Source: CAKSQF01 sp964569225
Lineage (GTDB): Bacteria; Bacillota; Clostridia; Oscillospirales; CAG-272
DNA: 22,548 bases
Assembly (NCBI GenBank): GCA_964569225.1
Contig: CAZMTU010000027.1
Span: forward strand, 1-22,548
Reading direction: 5' to 3'
The notes below the pieces were generated by a model, which was not told where the DNA came from, did no database searches, and worked only from the letters and a program-made list of their open reading frames with translations. Shown here piece by piece: positions 7,662 to 15,335 of the stretch. The position numbers were made by a program, and so were the translations under genes. Numbering within the stretch: the stretch's first letter is position 1; every line of letters starts with the position of its first letter.

Positions 7662-8306
7662 CTAATTTGCAACCTTAACCATAGCGTGACGGATTACTTT
7701 ATCGCCTTTTCGGTAGCCTTTCTGAAAGACCTCTACAATCACATTTTCACCGTACTGATCATCTTCTACATGCATCACCGCATTATGCAAAATCGGATCA
7801 AAGGTTTCGGTTTCAATCACTTCCACACCCATTTTTTTGAGCGCCTCATCCAGTTGATTCAGCGTCATTCTGACGCCTTCCACGACCTTTTCTCCCTCTG
7901 AATATTTTACCGCAAGCTCCAAATTGTCCGCCACCGGCAAAATTGCCTTCAGCGCGTCGGTATAGGCATCCGCGTAAATCCCTTCCTTTTCTTTCTGGGA
8001 CCGGCGACGGAAATTATCATACTCAGCTACCAGCCGAAGATATTTCTCCTGCTGTTCAGAAAGCGATTTTTCCAGCGCGGCGCATTTATCCTTGTATTCA
8101 CTCAGTTCTTTTTTTACTTTTTTATCGTTTTTCACATCTTTATCCTCTTTTTCCTCCGCGGAGGTCTGTGAGGATTCCTCCGAAACGGACTGTGTTTCCT
8201 TTACCTCGCCGTTCTCTGACTGCGGACAGGGTTCGGAGCCGTTTACCTCGGTAATTTCGTCCGGTGAAGGCTGCGACGAAGGCTTCATTTCCTCAGTATC
8301 GATCAT
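7662..8306 (-). CDS. grpE: Nucleotide exchange factor GrpE (214 aa)
   Basis: GrpE releases ADP from DnaK and acts as a thermosensor in the chaperone cycle. The first 60 or so residues are acidic and low-complexity. A long charged coiled coil follows (about 60-115, containing LVAEYDNFRRRSQKEKE, the family signature). The C-terminal beta domain contains GVEVIETETFDPILHNAV and ends GYRKGDKVIRHAMVKVAN, the standard GrpE terminus. The ATG has AAAGGA 9 nt upstream. It lies 44 nt after the hrcA stop, second in the operon. Confidence 0.97.
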   Translation of the reverse strand: MIDTEEMKPSSQPSPDEITEVNGSEPCPQSENGEVKETQSVSEESSQTSAEEKEDKDVKNDKKVKKELSEYKDKCAALEKSLSEQQEKYLRLVAEYDNFRRRSQKEKEGIYADAYTDALKAILPVADNLELAVKYSEGEKVVEGVRMTLNQLDEALKKMGVEVIETETFDPILHNAVMHVEDDQYGENVIVEVFQKGYRKGDKVIRHAMVKVAN

Positions 8307-8350
8307 TTTACCATTTCCTTTCTTGTCTGCTAACGATTCATTAGCTGCCG

Positions 8351-9421
8351 CTAATCAGTATCTTTTTTTCGGTCCGGATCAGGCAACCCTCTGCCGGGGC
8401 GGATCATCCCTGTAATGCTTTCCGCAAGCTGCTCTACCGTTGAAATCACCTTTGAATAGTTCATACGGCAAGGTCCTATAACGCCGATCGCGCCCAAGGG
8501 CTGTCCGTCTATTGTTATGGTTTTAAAAATCAACGTTGAGTCACCGGTTTGGTCTGCTGAATTTTCAGACCCGATATAGACATTGATCTCATCTCCCTGA
8601 GCATGCTCTACCAGTTCCAACAGTTCCTTTTTACTGGAAAGCATTTCCAGCATAGAGCGAAGACGATCAACGCTGGAAAATTCAGGATACTCCAAAAAAC
8701 GGTCTACCCCCTCCACTCTAAGGTCACTGCCCGCATCCTCGCTAAGCGCGGCATGAACGCACTTGATAATCGGTGAAGCCAAGCTTCCCAGCCTGCCCAT
8801 GGCATTTTCCACTTCCAGCAGCTGCGCCAACGTAAGCTTATCCGGATCTATGCCTGTCAGCATCCGGTTCAGAACGCTCTGGATCAAGCGGAGATCCTCT
8901 TCCTCCAGCGCTACCGTTGTGTGGACCGTTCGGGTTTTCACATTGGTTTCTGATATGATCATAATCAGCAGAAAGCTGTACGCATCCATCCTCATCAAAT
9001 TAAAGGATCTGACTGCCTGCTTCCGGGGCTTCGCGCGCACCGCGAAAGCCGGATAATTGGTCAATGAGGACATTAATCTGCCTGCGTCATCAATGATCCG
9101 GTCAAGCTGTGCGGTTTTAGCACGGAGCAATTCATTTAATCCCCGAATTTCCGAAACCGTTCGGTCATATCCAGCGATCAGGCTGTTTACATAAAAACGG
9201 TAGCCCTGTTCAGTAGGGATCCGCCCCGCCGATGTATGCGGCTGAATCAGATAGCCCATTTCGGTAAGCTCAGCCAGTTCGTTGCGGATGGTAGCAGATG
9301 AAAGTGCGATCTGCTGGTTTGCCGCCAGCAGCTTGGAGCCGACCGGTTCGCCGCAGACGATATGCGCGTCAATGACCGCTTTCAGTATCTTCTTTTTTCG
9401 CCCGTTCAATTCATCGTCCAT
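8351..9421 (-). CDS. hrcA: Heat-inducible transcription repressor HrcA (356 aa)
   Basis: HrcA binds the CIRCE operator and represses class I heat-shock operons; GroEL availability controls its folding and so its activity. The N-terminal winged helix (about 1-80) contains GEPVGSKLLA, SSATIRNELAELTEMGYL and HTSAGRIPTEQGYRFYV, all diagnostic. The remainder is the GAF-like dimerisation region, ending in AIGVIGPCRMNYSKVI. The length is normal. The ATG lies behind an AGAGGTGAGG stretch. The perfect CIRCE element at 9456-9482 sits in its leader, so the operon is autoregulated. Confidence 0.97.
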   Translation of the reverse strand: MDDELNGRKKKILKAVIDAHIVCGEPVGSKLLAANQQIALSSATIRNELAELTEMGYLIQPHTSAGRIPTEQGYRFYVNSLIAGYDRTVSEIRGLNELLRAKTAQLDRIIDDAGRLMSSLTNYPAFAVRAKPRKQAVRSFNLMRMDAYSFLLIMIISETNVKTRTVHTTVALEEEDLRLIQSVLNRMLTGIDPDKLTLAQLLEVENAMGRLGSLASPIIKCVHAALSEDAGSDLRVEGVDRFLEYPEFSSVDRLRSMLEMLSSKKELLELVEHAQGDEINVYIGSENSADQTGDSTLIFKTITIDGQPLGAIGVIGPCRMNYSKVISTVEQLAESITGMIRPGRGLPDPDRKKDTD

Positions 9422-9455
9422 CCACCCTCACCTCTGTTCTTTCTCGGATGGTTAA

Positions 9456-9482
9456 TTAGCACTCTTTTTGCTCGAGTGCTAA
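9456..9482 (-). promoter_or_regulatory. CIRCE operator (HrcA binding site)
   Basis: TTAGCACTC (9456-9464), 9 nt, GAGTGCTAA (9474-9482): an exact match to the CIRCE consensus, with perfect 9-bp arms. It lies 34 nt upstream of the hrcA start codon and just downstream of the -10 region, the usual position for repression and for an effect on mRNA stability. It is the only copy in the window. Confidence 0.98.
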
Positions 9483-9493
9483 TCTATGCTCTT

Positions 9494-9524
9494 ACTATAC
9501 ACTATAAAATCGAAAAAATATCAA
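9494..9524 (-). promoter_or_regulatory. Probable promoter of the hrcA operon
   Basis: On the minus strand TTGATA (9519-9524) and TATAGT (9494-9499) are 19 nt apart, longer than ideal, directly upstream of CIRCE. The boxes are close to the sigma-A consensus but the spacing leaves some doubt. Confidence 0.55.
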
Positions 9525-9618
9525 ACAGTTTGTGAATATTTTGTTAACTGTATAAGCAATCTGTTTACCCGCTTTCCAAAACTAAAGAAATCTATTTGAT
9601 TCTGATCTCATTTGCCCA

Positions 9619-9660
9619 AAAAATTCCGCCGAAAGACTTACATCTCTCGGCGGAAAAAAT
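9619..9660 (-). terminator. Intrinsic terminator of the sortase-glycosyltransferase unit
   Basis: CCGCCGAAAGA (9626-9636) pairs with TCTCTCGGCGG (9643-9653) over 11 positions (one G-U on the minus-strand RNA), loop of 6. The stem is flanked by A-run and T-run on both sides, so on the minus strand it ends in AATTTTTT. It lies about 45 nt after the glycosyltransferase stop and could act in both directions. Confidence 0.85.
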
Positions 9661-9697
9661 TCAAACGATAAGCTGGCTGTTACGCAAGCTATGTGCG

Positions 9698-10429
9698 CTA
9701 CTCATCTAAATGCTTACGCTTCTTTCTTTCGCGTTTGCGAATAATAAAAACCTGACGCAGCATGACAAGCGAATCGTGTACCGGCCTGATCTTTGATTTT
9801 CTGTGATTAATAACTCTCACCGGAACTTCCTCTACACTAAGCCTCTGACGGTCCGCTTCCATCAATGCTTCCAGATCAAAGGCGAAGCCGTTTTCTTCAC
9901 ATTGTGAAAAAACAGCCTGCGCCGCTTCACGCGAAAAACCTTTAATTCCTGTTTGGGAATCGGAATGAGAGAAGCCGGCAGCTATCGAAATCAGCTTCAC
10001 GTATGCTTTGGACATCAGCTTTCGAAGCAGGGGATAACCGTCATATCCATTGCCAATTGTCCTGGAACCAATTACTACGTCGGATCCGCTTTCAATAAAA
10101 CGCTGATAAAATGTAAAGATCATATCGGTGCCGTAGGCAAGATCGCAATCGGTAAAGAGCACAAAATCGCCTTTGGCCGCCAGCATTCCTGTACGAACCG
10201 CACAGCCTTTTCCCCGATTAGGCGCATATTGCAGCACCCGCAGCGCCGGACAAGCTGTCTGCATTGCTTCCGCTTTTGCAGCACAGTCATCCGTGCTACC
10301 ATCACTGACAAAAATCATCTCATATTCGCCGCAGGTCATATGCCGCTGCATGGCCTCGCTCAACTGACGCACCGTATCCTGTACAATAGATGCCTCATTA
10401 TACATGGGAATAACTACTGATATTTTCAT
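9698..10429 (-). CDS. Family 2 glycosyltransferase, polyprenyl-phosphate sugar synthase-like (243 aa)
   Basis: This is a GT-A fold, inverting glycosyltransferase. Visible motifs are VVIPMYNE (5-12), VSDGSTDD (41-48), NRGKGCAVRTGM (71-82), the metal-binding DCD (94-96) and SDSQTGIKGF, followed by GFAFDLEAL and a short basic tail. The pattern resembles dolichyl-phosphate glucosyltransferase (ALG5-like) enzymes and bacterial relatives that load a sugar onto undecaprenyl phosphate. I see no membrane segment, so it probably works at the inner membrane face. It starts 21 nt after the sortase gene, behind AGAGG, so the two are co-transcribed. Sugar and acceptor are not determined by the sequence; a role in cell-wall or surface glycosylation is inferred from the partner gene. 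Confidence 0.85.
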   Translation of the reverse strand: MKISVVIPMYNEASIVQDTVRQLSEAMQRHMTCGEYEMIFVSDGSTDDCAAKAEAMQTACPALRVLQYAPNRGKGCAVRTGMLAAKGDFVLFTDCDLAYGTDMIFTFYQRFIESGSDVVIGSRTIGNGYDGYPLLRKLMSKAYVKLISIAAGFSHSDSQTGIKGFSREAAQAVFSQCEENGFAFDLEALMEADRQRLSVEEVPVRVINHRKSKIRPVHDSLVMLRQVFIIRKRERKKRKHLDE

Positions 10430-10450
10430 AAACCTCTGCCTGACCCTGTT

Positions 10451-11449
10451 TTATTTCTGAATAGATACCAGCTTTGCCTGCATACAATAGCGTTCTTCTG
10501 TATTGTGAGCATTGGTACAAGTGGATAAAGTAATGATTCTGTCGTTCTCATTAAAATCAATATCATCAACCTTCACCACAGAATTTGCTTTCATTCGATT
10601 GGCAAACGCTACAAAATCTTCGCCGGTTGCAAAATAGGTATCAATATAACTGGAATCTTTATTAATTTTCACTTTAAAAATAGAAAATGTCTTGTAAACA
10701 TATATGCCGTCATCCGTATAAATGTAAATATACCGGTTCTCATTAAAATAAGTGCGGCTGAAAAAGTCAGAAACACAGCTAAACATGGCACCCGACAGCA
10801 TATTATGCCCATAAATAACCGTATTATAATTTTCAGAAAGATTTTTGCTGTTTCGGTAATCAATGAAAATAGTGCCCGCCTGAAGGAACGAATGATCGAA
10901 GGAATGCGTCAGGTAATATTCATTGTCAGTGGTATGCACGACCGGATAATCGATACGGGTATTCGGAATCGTAATCCATCCTGCCAAATCGCTGTTCTGC
11001 GCTCTGAGCGCATTAAGCTTTGCCTTTATATAAGTAAGCGTTTCGGAGTCCGCGTTTTCTTCCCCGATAATGTCCTGAGAGCCGTCCCCGTTTTGAGCGC
11101 CCGCATAATCCACAGTGGAAGAATAGCTTTGATCTTTTGAGCCGATTGATAAGATACCGTACAGATTTCCGTCCGCACCACCGCTGTTTTTCCAAATATC
11201 AGACAGTGAATCATAGTATTCGCCGGCCGACTTATAGCCTGCTACACTTTTAAAAATTGAGGTCAGACTGACAGTAAGCACAACAAGGCAAATTGCAAGC
11301 GCCCCCCAACGCAGCAAAGGAGGAATCCAATTCCTCTTTTTTTGAACGGATGAGCTGTTTTCGCTTGGCGCCGGCGAAAATTCATACAGCGAATCAAGAA
11401 AGGGATCTCCCGTTTGAGGGACTTGATTTATTTTTTTCTTTTTTTTCAT
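10451..11449 (-). CDS. Class B sortase (332 aa)
   Basis: This is a membrane-anchored transpeptidase that cuts surface proteins at a sorting signal and links them to peptidoglycan or pilin. The N-terminus is a basic cytoplasmic tail of about 45 residues, then one membrane segment (about 47-67). The extracellular catalytic domain has LAGWITIPNTRIDYPV, YGHNM with His215, LSTC with Cys311 and EERYCMQAKL with Arg320, the complete catalytic triad of sortases. The WITIPNTRIDYPVV and HSFLQAGTIFIDYRN segments are typical of class B. No substrate with a sorting motif is encoded nearby. The tail contains VPQTG at 10-14, on the wrong side of the membrane for a substrate. The ATG has a strong AAGGGAGG and a promoter at 11473-11500. 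The gene looks more AT-rich than its neighbours. Confidence 0.92.
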   Translation of the reverse strand: MKKKKKINQVPQTGDPFLDSLYEFSPAPSENSSSVQKKRNWIPPLLRWGALAICLVVLTVSLTSIFKSVAGYKSAGEYYDSLSDIWKNSGGADGNLYGILSIGSKDQSYSSTVDYAGAQNGDGSQDIIGEENADSETLTYIKAKLNALRAQNSDLAGWITIPNTRIDYPVVHTTDNEYYLTHSFDHSFLQAGTIFIDYRNSKNLSENYNTVIYGHNMLSGAMFSCVSDFFSRTYFNENRYIYIYTDDGIYVYKTFSIFKVKINKDSSYIDTYFATGEDFVAFANRMKANSVVKVDDIDFNENDRIITLSTCTNAHNTEERYCMQAKLVSIQK

Positions 11450-11472
11450 CTGAACGCCTCCCTTTAGATATA

Positions 11473-11500
11473 ATTATACCTATTCGCTGTTTTTTTTCAA
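11473..11500 (-). promoter_or_regulatory. Promoter of the sortase gene
   Basis: On the minus strand TTGAAA (11495-11500), 16 nt, TATAAT (11473-11478), about 24 nt upstream of the sortase ATG. It begins shortly after the inverted repeat that follows uvrA. Confidence 0.7.
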
Positions 11501-11533
11501 GCCGCTTGGGCAACATGTTTCAAAAATGTAACA

Positions 11534-11572
11534 GGCAGTTCATATTCGCCCGCAGGCATTAGATGAACTGCC
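11534..11572 (-). terminator. Inverted repeat after uvrA, probable terminator
   Basis: GGCAGTTCAT (11534-11543) and ATGAACTGCC (11563-11572) are perfect 10-bp arms around a 19-nt loop. On the minus strand the tail is TGTTACATTTTTG, an imperfect U-run. On the plus strand a clean run of seven T follows, overlapping the uvrA stop codon. It may therefore also block antisense transcription into uvrA. Confidence 0.6.
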
Positions 11573-11579
11573 CGTTTTT

Positions 11580-14423
11580 TTATTCGCGGTCTAAAATTTT
11601 CTTCAGATACTGACCGGTATAGGAATACTCACACTGCGCCACCTGCTCAGGCGTTCCCGCAGTCAGCACCGTACCGCCGGCTTCTCCTCCTTCCGGTCCC
11701 AGATCAATGATATAATCTGCTGTTTTGATCATATCCAGATTGTGTTCAATAACCAGTATGCTGTTGCCTGCGTCTGTCAGCCGATTCAGCACTCCGATCA
11801 GATTTCGCACATCCGCCGAATGAAGACCGGTAGTAGGCTCATCCAGTATATACATGGTTTTACCTGTAGAACGTCTGGAAAGCTCCGCAGCCAGCTTGAC
11901 TCGCTGCGCCTCGCCGCCTGACATCGTAGTAGAGGCCTGCCCGATTTTAATATAGCCAAGTCCCACATCGTACAGCGTTTTCAGCCTTCGGTACAGCTTG
12001 GGCAGATTCTCAAAGAAATACATTCCTTCTTCTACAGTCATATCCAGCACGTCAAAAATGGATTTTCCCTTATACTTTACTTCCAGCGTATCCCGATTGT
12101 AGCGCTTCCCCTTGCAGGTATCACAGGTAACATATACATCAGGCAAAAAATGCATCTCGATTTTCTTAACGCCATCGCCTTCGCAGGCTTCGCACCGACC
12201 GCCCTTTATATTAAAGGAAAATCTGCCAGAGGTATAGCCTCTCGCCTTGGCGTCCGGCGTGGAGGCAAACAAATCCCGGATGTCATTGAACAGCCCTGTA
12301 TAGGTTGCCGGATTGGACCGCGGAGTCCTTCCGATCGGACTTTGATCGATCGCGATTACCTTGTCCAGTTCTCGGACGCCTTCAATATGATCGCATTTGC
12401 CCGGCGTTGTATAGGCGCCGTTCAGGTCACGCAGCAAGGTGTTTAACAAGATCGAATTTACCAAAGACGATTTTCCGCTGCCCGAAACACCGGTCACGCA
12501 TACAAACATCCCCAGCGGAATTTCGACCGTCAGATTCTTAAGATTATGTTCTTTAGCCCCGACGATCTTTAAAAAATGACCGTTTCCGGGCCGGCGGGCT
12601 GCCGGAACCTCGATCTTTTCTCTGCCTGACAAAAACGCGCCGGTCAGCGATTTAGGATTGGCCTTCACTTCCGCAGGCGTCCCCGCCGCTACAACCTCTC
12701 CGCCATGGATGCCCGCGCCCGGGCCGATATCCACAAGGTAATCCGATTCCTCCATTGTTTCTTCATCGTGTTCCACCACGATAACGCTGTTGCCCATATC
12801 CCGCAGGTGCTTCAAAGTGGCAATCAGCTTGCTGTTATCCCGTTGATGCAGTCCGATTGAAGGCTCATCCAAAATATAGATTACTCCCATCAGGGAGGAG
12901 CCGATCTGAGTAGCAAGTCGAATCCGCTGCGCTTCCCCCCCTGACAGCGTTCCCGCGCGTCTGGAAAGCGTCAGATAATCCAATCCCACTGAGCAGAGGA
13001 ATTTCAGTCTGGATTTGATTTCCTTCATAATTTCTTTTGCTATTACCCATTCAGAAGGCGTAAAAGTCAATTGGTCGGTAAAGATCAGCGCGTCTGAAAT
13101 GCACATCGAGCAGAATTCGTAAATATTTTTTCCGCCTACAGTCACCGCCAGTACAGAAGGAATCAGCCGCGCGCCGCCGCAGGTCTTGCAGGGAACATCT
13201 TCAGTAAAGTCCGAATAGTAATCGCCGCCCCACTGCTCCATGCGCTGCTTTATCATAGGAATCAAGCCTTCAAACGCGATCGTTTGATGGGAAATCCGCT
13301 TTTCAAACACCCGATCAACTGTATACAGCCGATCTTCATCTCCGTGCAGCAGTACGTCATACGCCTTTGGAGAGAACTTTTTAATAGGGGTATCCAGTGT
13401 GAAGCCGTAGTTTTTACCGACCGCCTCAAACAGCGGTCCGTTCCATGTGCCGCTGTCCAGCGACTTGAAGCCGTTGACCTTCACTGCCCCCTGCCGCAGT
13501 GAAAAATTCTTGTCGGGAATGATTTTATCGGGTAAAATTTCCGGAAGCTCTCCTAAACCGGAGCAGGCAGGGCATGCCCCTAACGGATTGTTAAAGGAAA
13601 ACATCCGCGGTTCCAGCTCGCCAAAGGAAATATTATGCGCTTCACAGGCGAAATTCAGTGAAAAATTCATTTCTTCTTCTATTGAATTTCCGGATTCATC
13701 CCGCTTCATGACCGTGACAATTAAATTACCGCCGCTTTGATGAAGCGCGTTTTCCACCGAATCGGACAAACGCTGACGGATATCCTCCCGCATCACCAAT
13801 CGGTCCACCACAATTTCAATGGTATGGCGCAGATTTTTGTCCAGCGCAATGTCCTCCGACAGATCGTATAGACTGCCGTCTACCCGTACCCGAACATATC
13901 CGCTCCGTTTAGCTTCATCCAGCAGCTTTACATGCGTTCCCTTTTTAGCCCGCACCATAGGTGCCAGCAGCATAAAGCGGCTGCCCTCCGGCAGCGCCAT
14001 GATCTGCTCAATAATATTATCTACTGTCTGCCGGCGAATCTCTTTTCCGCAGACGGGGCAGTGCGGCACGCCTACTCTGGCATAGAGCAAACGGAGATAA
14101 TCATAAATCTCAGTTACCGTCCCTACAGTAGAGCGGGGATTTTTAGAGGTAGTTTTCTGATCGATAGAAATCGCCGGTGAAAGTCCCTCTATAAAATCCA
14201 CATCAGGCTTGTCCAACTGACCCAAAAACATGCGGGCATAAGAAGAAAGCGATTCCACAAACCGTCGGTGTCCTTCCGCGTAGATGGTATCGAAAGCAAG
14301 AGAGGATTTACCGCTGCCCGACAGCCCGGTAAAAACGACCAGCTTATCTCTGGGAATCTCCAACGAAACATTTTTTAAATTATTGGCGCGGGCGCCTTTT
14401 ACATAAATTTTCTTTTCTGACAT
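11580..14423 (-). CDS. uvrA: Excinuclease ABC subunit A (947 aa)
   Basis: This is the damage-sensing ATPase of nucleotide excision repair; it loads UvrB onto lesions. There are two ABC modules: Walker A GLSGSGKSS near the N-terminus and GVSGSGKSS in the second half. Signatures LSGGEAQRIRL and MSGGEAQRVKL are followed by ILDEPSIGLH and ILDEPTTGLH. Zinc modules are visible at CPVCG, at CEAH with CPACSGLG, and at CEAC with CDTC in the second half. The frame extends to a TTG at 14427-14429, but the ATG at 14421-14423 has AAAAGGA at 6 nt and homologues begin MSEKKIYVKGARANN-like, so I use 14423. It is the third gene after uvrB and the zinc-ribbon kinase, with a 163-nt gap. I could not identify a clear promoter in that gap. 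Confidence 0.97.
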   Translation of the reverse strand: MSEKKIYVKGARANNLKNVSLEIPRDKLVVFTGLSGSGKSSLAFDTIYAEGHRRFVESLSSYARMFLGQLDKPDVDFIEGLSPAISIDQKTTSKNPRSTVGTVTEIYDYLRLLYARVGVPHCPVCGKEIRRQTVDNIIEQIMALPEGSRFMLLAPMVRAKKGTHVKLLDEAKRSGYVRVRVDGSLYDLSEDIALDKNLRHTIEIVVDRLVMREDIRQRLSDSVENALHQSGGNLIVTVMKRDESGNSIEEEMNFSLNFACEAHNISFGELEPRMFSFNNPLGACPACSGLGELPEILPDKIIPDKNFSLRQGAVKVNGFKSLDSGTWNGPLFEAVGKNYGFTLDTPIKKFSPKAYDVLLHGDEDRLYTVDRVFEKRISHQTIAFEGLIPMIKQRMEQWGGDYYSDFTEDVPCKTCGGARLIPSVLAVTVGGKNIYEFCSMCISDALIFTDQLTFTPSEWVIAKEIMKEIKSRLKFLCSVGLDYLTLSRRAGTLSGGEAQRIRLATQIGSSLMGVIYILDEPSIGLHQRDNSKLIATLKHLRDMGNSVIVVEHDEETMEESDYLVDIGPGAGIHGGEVVAAGTPAEVKANPKSLTGAFLSGREKIEVPAARRPGNGHFLKIVGAKEHNLKNLTVEIPLGMFVCVTGVSGSGKSSLVNSILLNTLLRDLNGAYTTPGKCDHIEGVRELDKVIAIDQSPIGRTPRSNPATYTGLFNDIRDLFASTPDAKARGYTSGRFSFNIKGGRCEACEGDGVKKIEMHFLPDVYVTCDTCKGKRYNRDTLEVKYKGKSIFDVLDMTVEEGMYFFENLPKLYRRLKTLYDVGLGYIKIGQASTTMSGGEAQRVKLAAELSRRSTGKTMYILDEPTTGLHSADVRNLIGVLNRLTDAGNSILVIEHNLDMIKTADYIIDLGPEGGEAGGTVLTAGTPEQVAQCEYSYTGQYLKKILDRE

Positions 14424-14586
14424 GATCAATCCTTTTGAGGTTCTGCCTCAAACTTCGCCCGCCTTTTTCAAAAAACGGGGCAAAAGCTTTTGAAGTAAAA
14501 ACTTACTTTGTCTGTATTTAGAATGGACCGGCATCCGCGGGTAAAAACGTTTTTATGAACCATATCCGCTTTGAACATTTCATAAA

Positions 14587-15207
14587 TTACCGCTGTCTCC
14601 CGTTCAATCGGGCGTTTACCCACCGCTCCACATAATCTGCCGCTTCTGTCACCTGCTTACCTGTAATGTCAAAGACCTCAAAAGACAGCTCGCCAAGCTT
14701 TCTGTGCGTCATAAAATAGTGATTATAATCTACTGAGCTTTGAATCCAATTTTGATCGGTGATCCCTCTGCCCTCTGTCATCCTTTGACGCAGCGCGCCT
14801 TCCTCACAGACAAGCGCAAGCGCATGAATATCTGAAAAAAATCTGCGATGATACGCGCCGTTTAGCATATTAAGCATTCCTGCCATCGTCCACAGCACTG
14901 GCTGACCGCTCTGCATAATATTTTTAGAAAGACTCTCTATCTGTTCAACCTGCTTTTGAAAATCTTCATCGGTTTCCTTCGGCATAATATTATAGAACAT
15001 ATCCGCGTCAAGCACCACAAAACCGATTTCTCTCTTCATCAGTTCCTTAGCGGTCGTTGTTTTCCCAACACCGCTGCATCCTGTCAGAACAAACAGCGGC
15101 AGGCGCTTAAAGCTCCACGCGTGACCGCATTTCGGGCATTTAATTGTATTTCCCGAAACCTGTTTATCCCATTCATAATTACCGCATTTAGGACAGATTC
15201 CTAACAT
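14587..15207 (-). CDS. Zinc-ribbon P-loop kinase-like protein, function unknown (206 aa)
   Basis: Residues 1-30 form a zinc ribbon with CPKCG (5-9) and CPKCG (24-28). They are followed by a P-loop domain with Walker A GCSGVGKTT (43-51), a VLDADMFY segment (65-72, typical of the substrate side of nucleotide or small-molecule kinases), and an Arg-rich lid-like region around LRQRMTEGRG (139-148). The ribbon is fused directly to the kinase core, so it is intrinsic to this family and not a separate gene. I recall similar ORFs in Firmicutes annotated only as AAA-family ATPases. Its substrate is unknown. The ATG has AAAGG at 7 nt. It lies between uvrB (128 nt upstream) and uvrA on the same strand, which hints at, but does not prove, a link to DNA repair or nucleotide metabolism. 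Confidence 0.8.
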   Translation of the reverse strand: MLGICPKCGNYEWDKQVSGNTIKCPKCGHAWSFKRLPLFVLTGCSGVGKTTTAKELMKREIGFVVLDADMFYNIMPKETDEDFQKQVEQIESLSKNIMQSGQPVLWTMAGMLNMLNGAYHRRFFSDIHALALVCEEGALRQRMTEGRGITDQNWIQSSVDYNHYFMTHRKLGELSFEVFDITGKQVTEAADYVERWVNARLNGRQR

Positions 15208-15335
15208 CTTAACGCCTTTCAGGTCAGAAATGACCGTGTTTTTATCTAAAGGACAAAATCAGCAATTTCACGGCATTCGGCGGCGCCTACTGCCTTTCAA
15301 ACCGGTATATAGCGCGAATCAACCTACCAAAGCCT

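Noticed and set aside
10805..11140. Plus-strand ORF antisense to the sortase gene
   Set aside because: Shadow of a frame with an intact sortase catalytic triad; no RBS or promoter.
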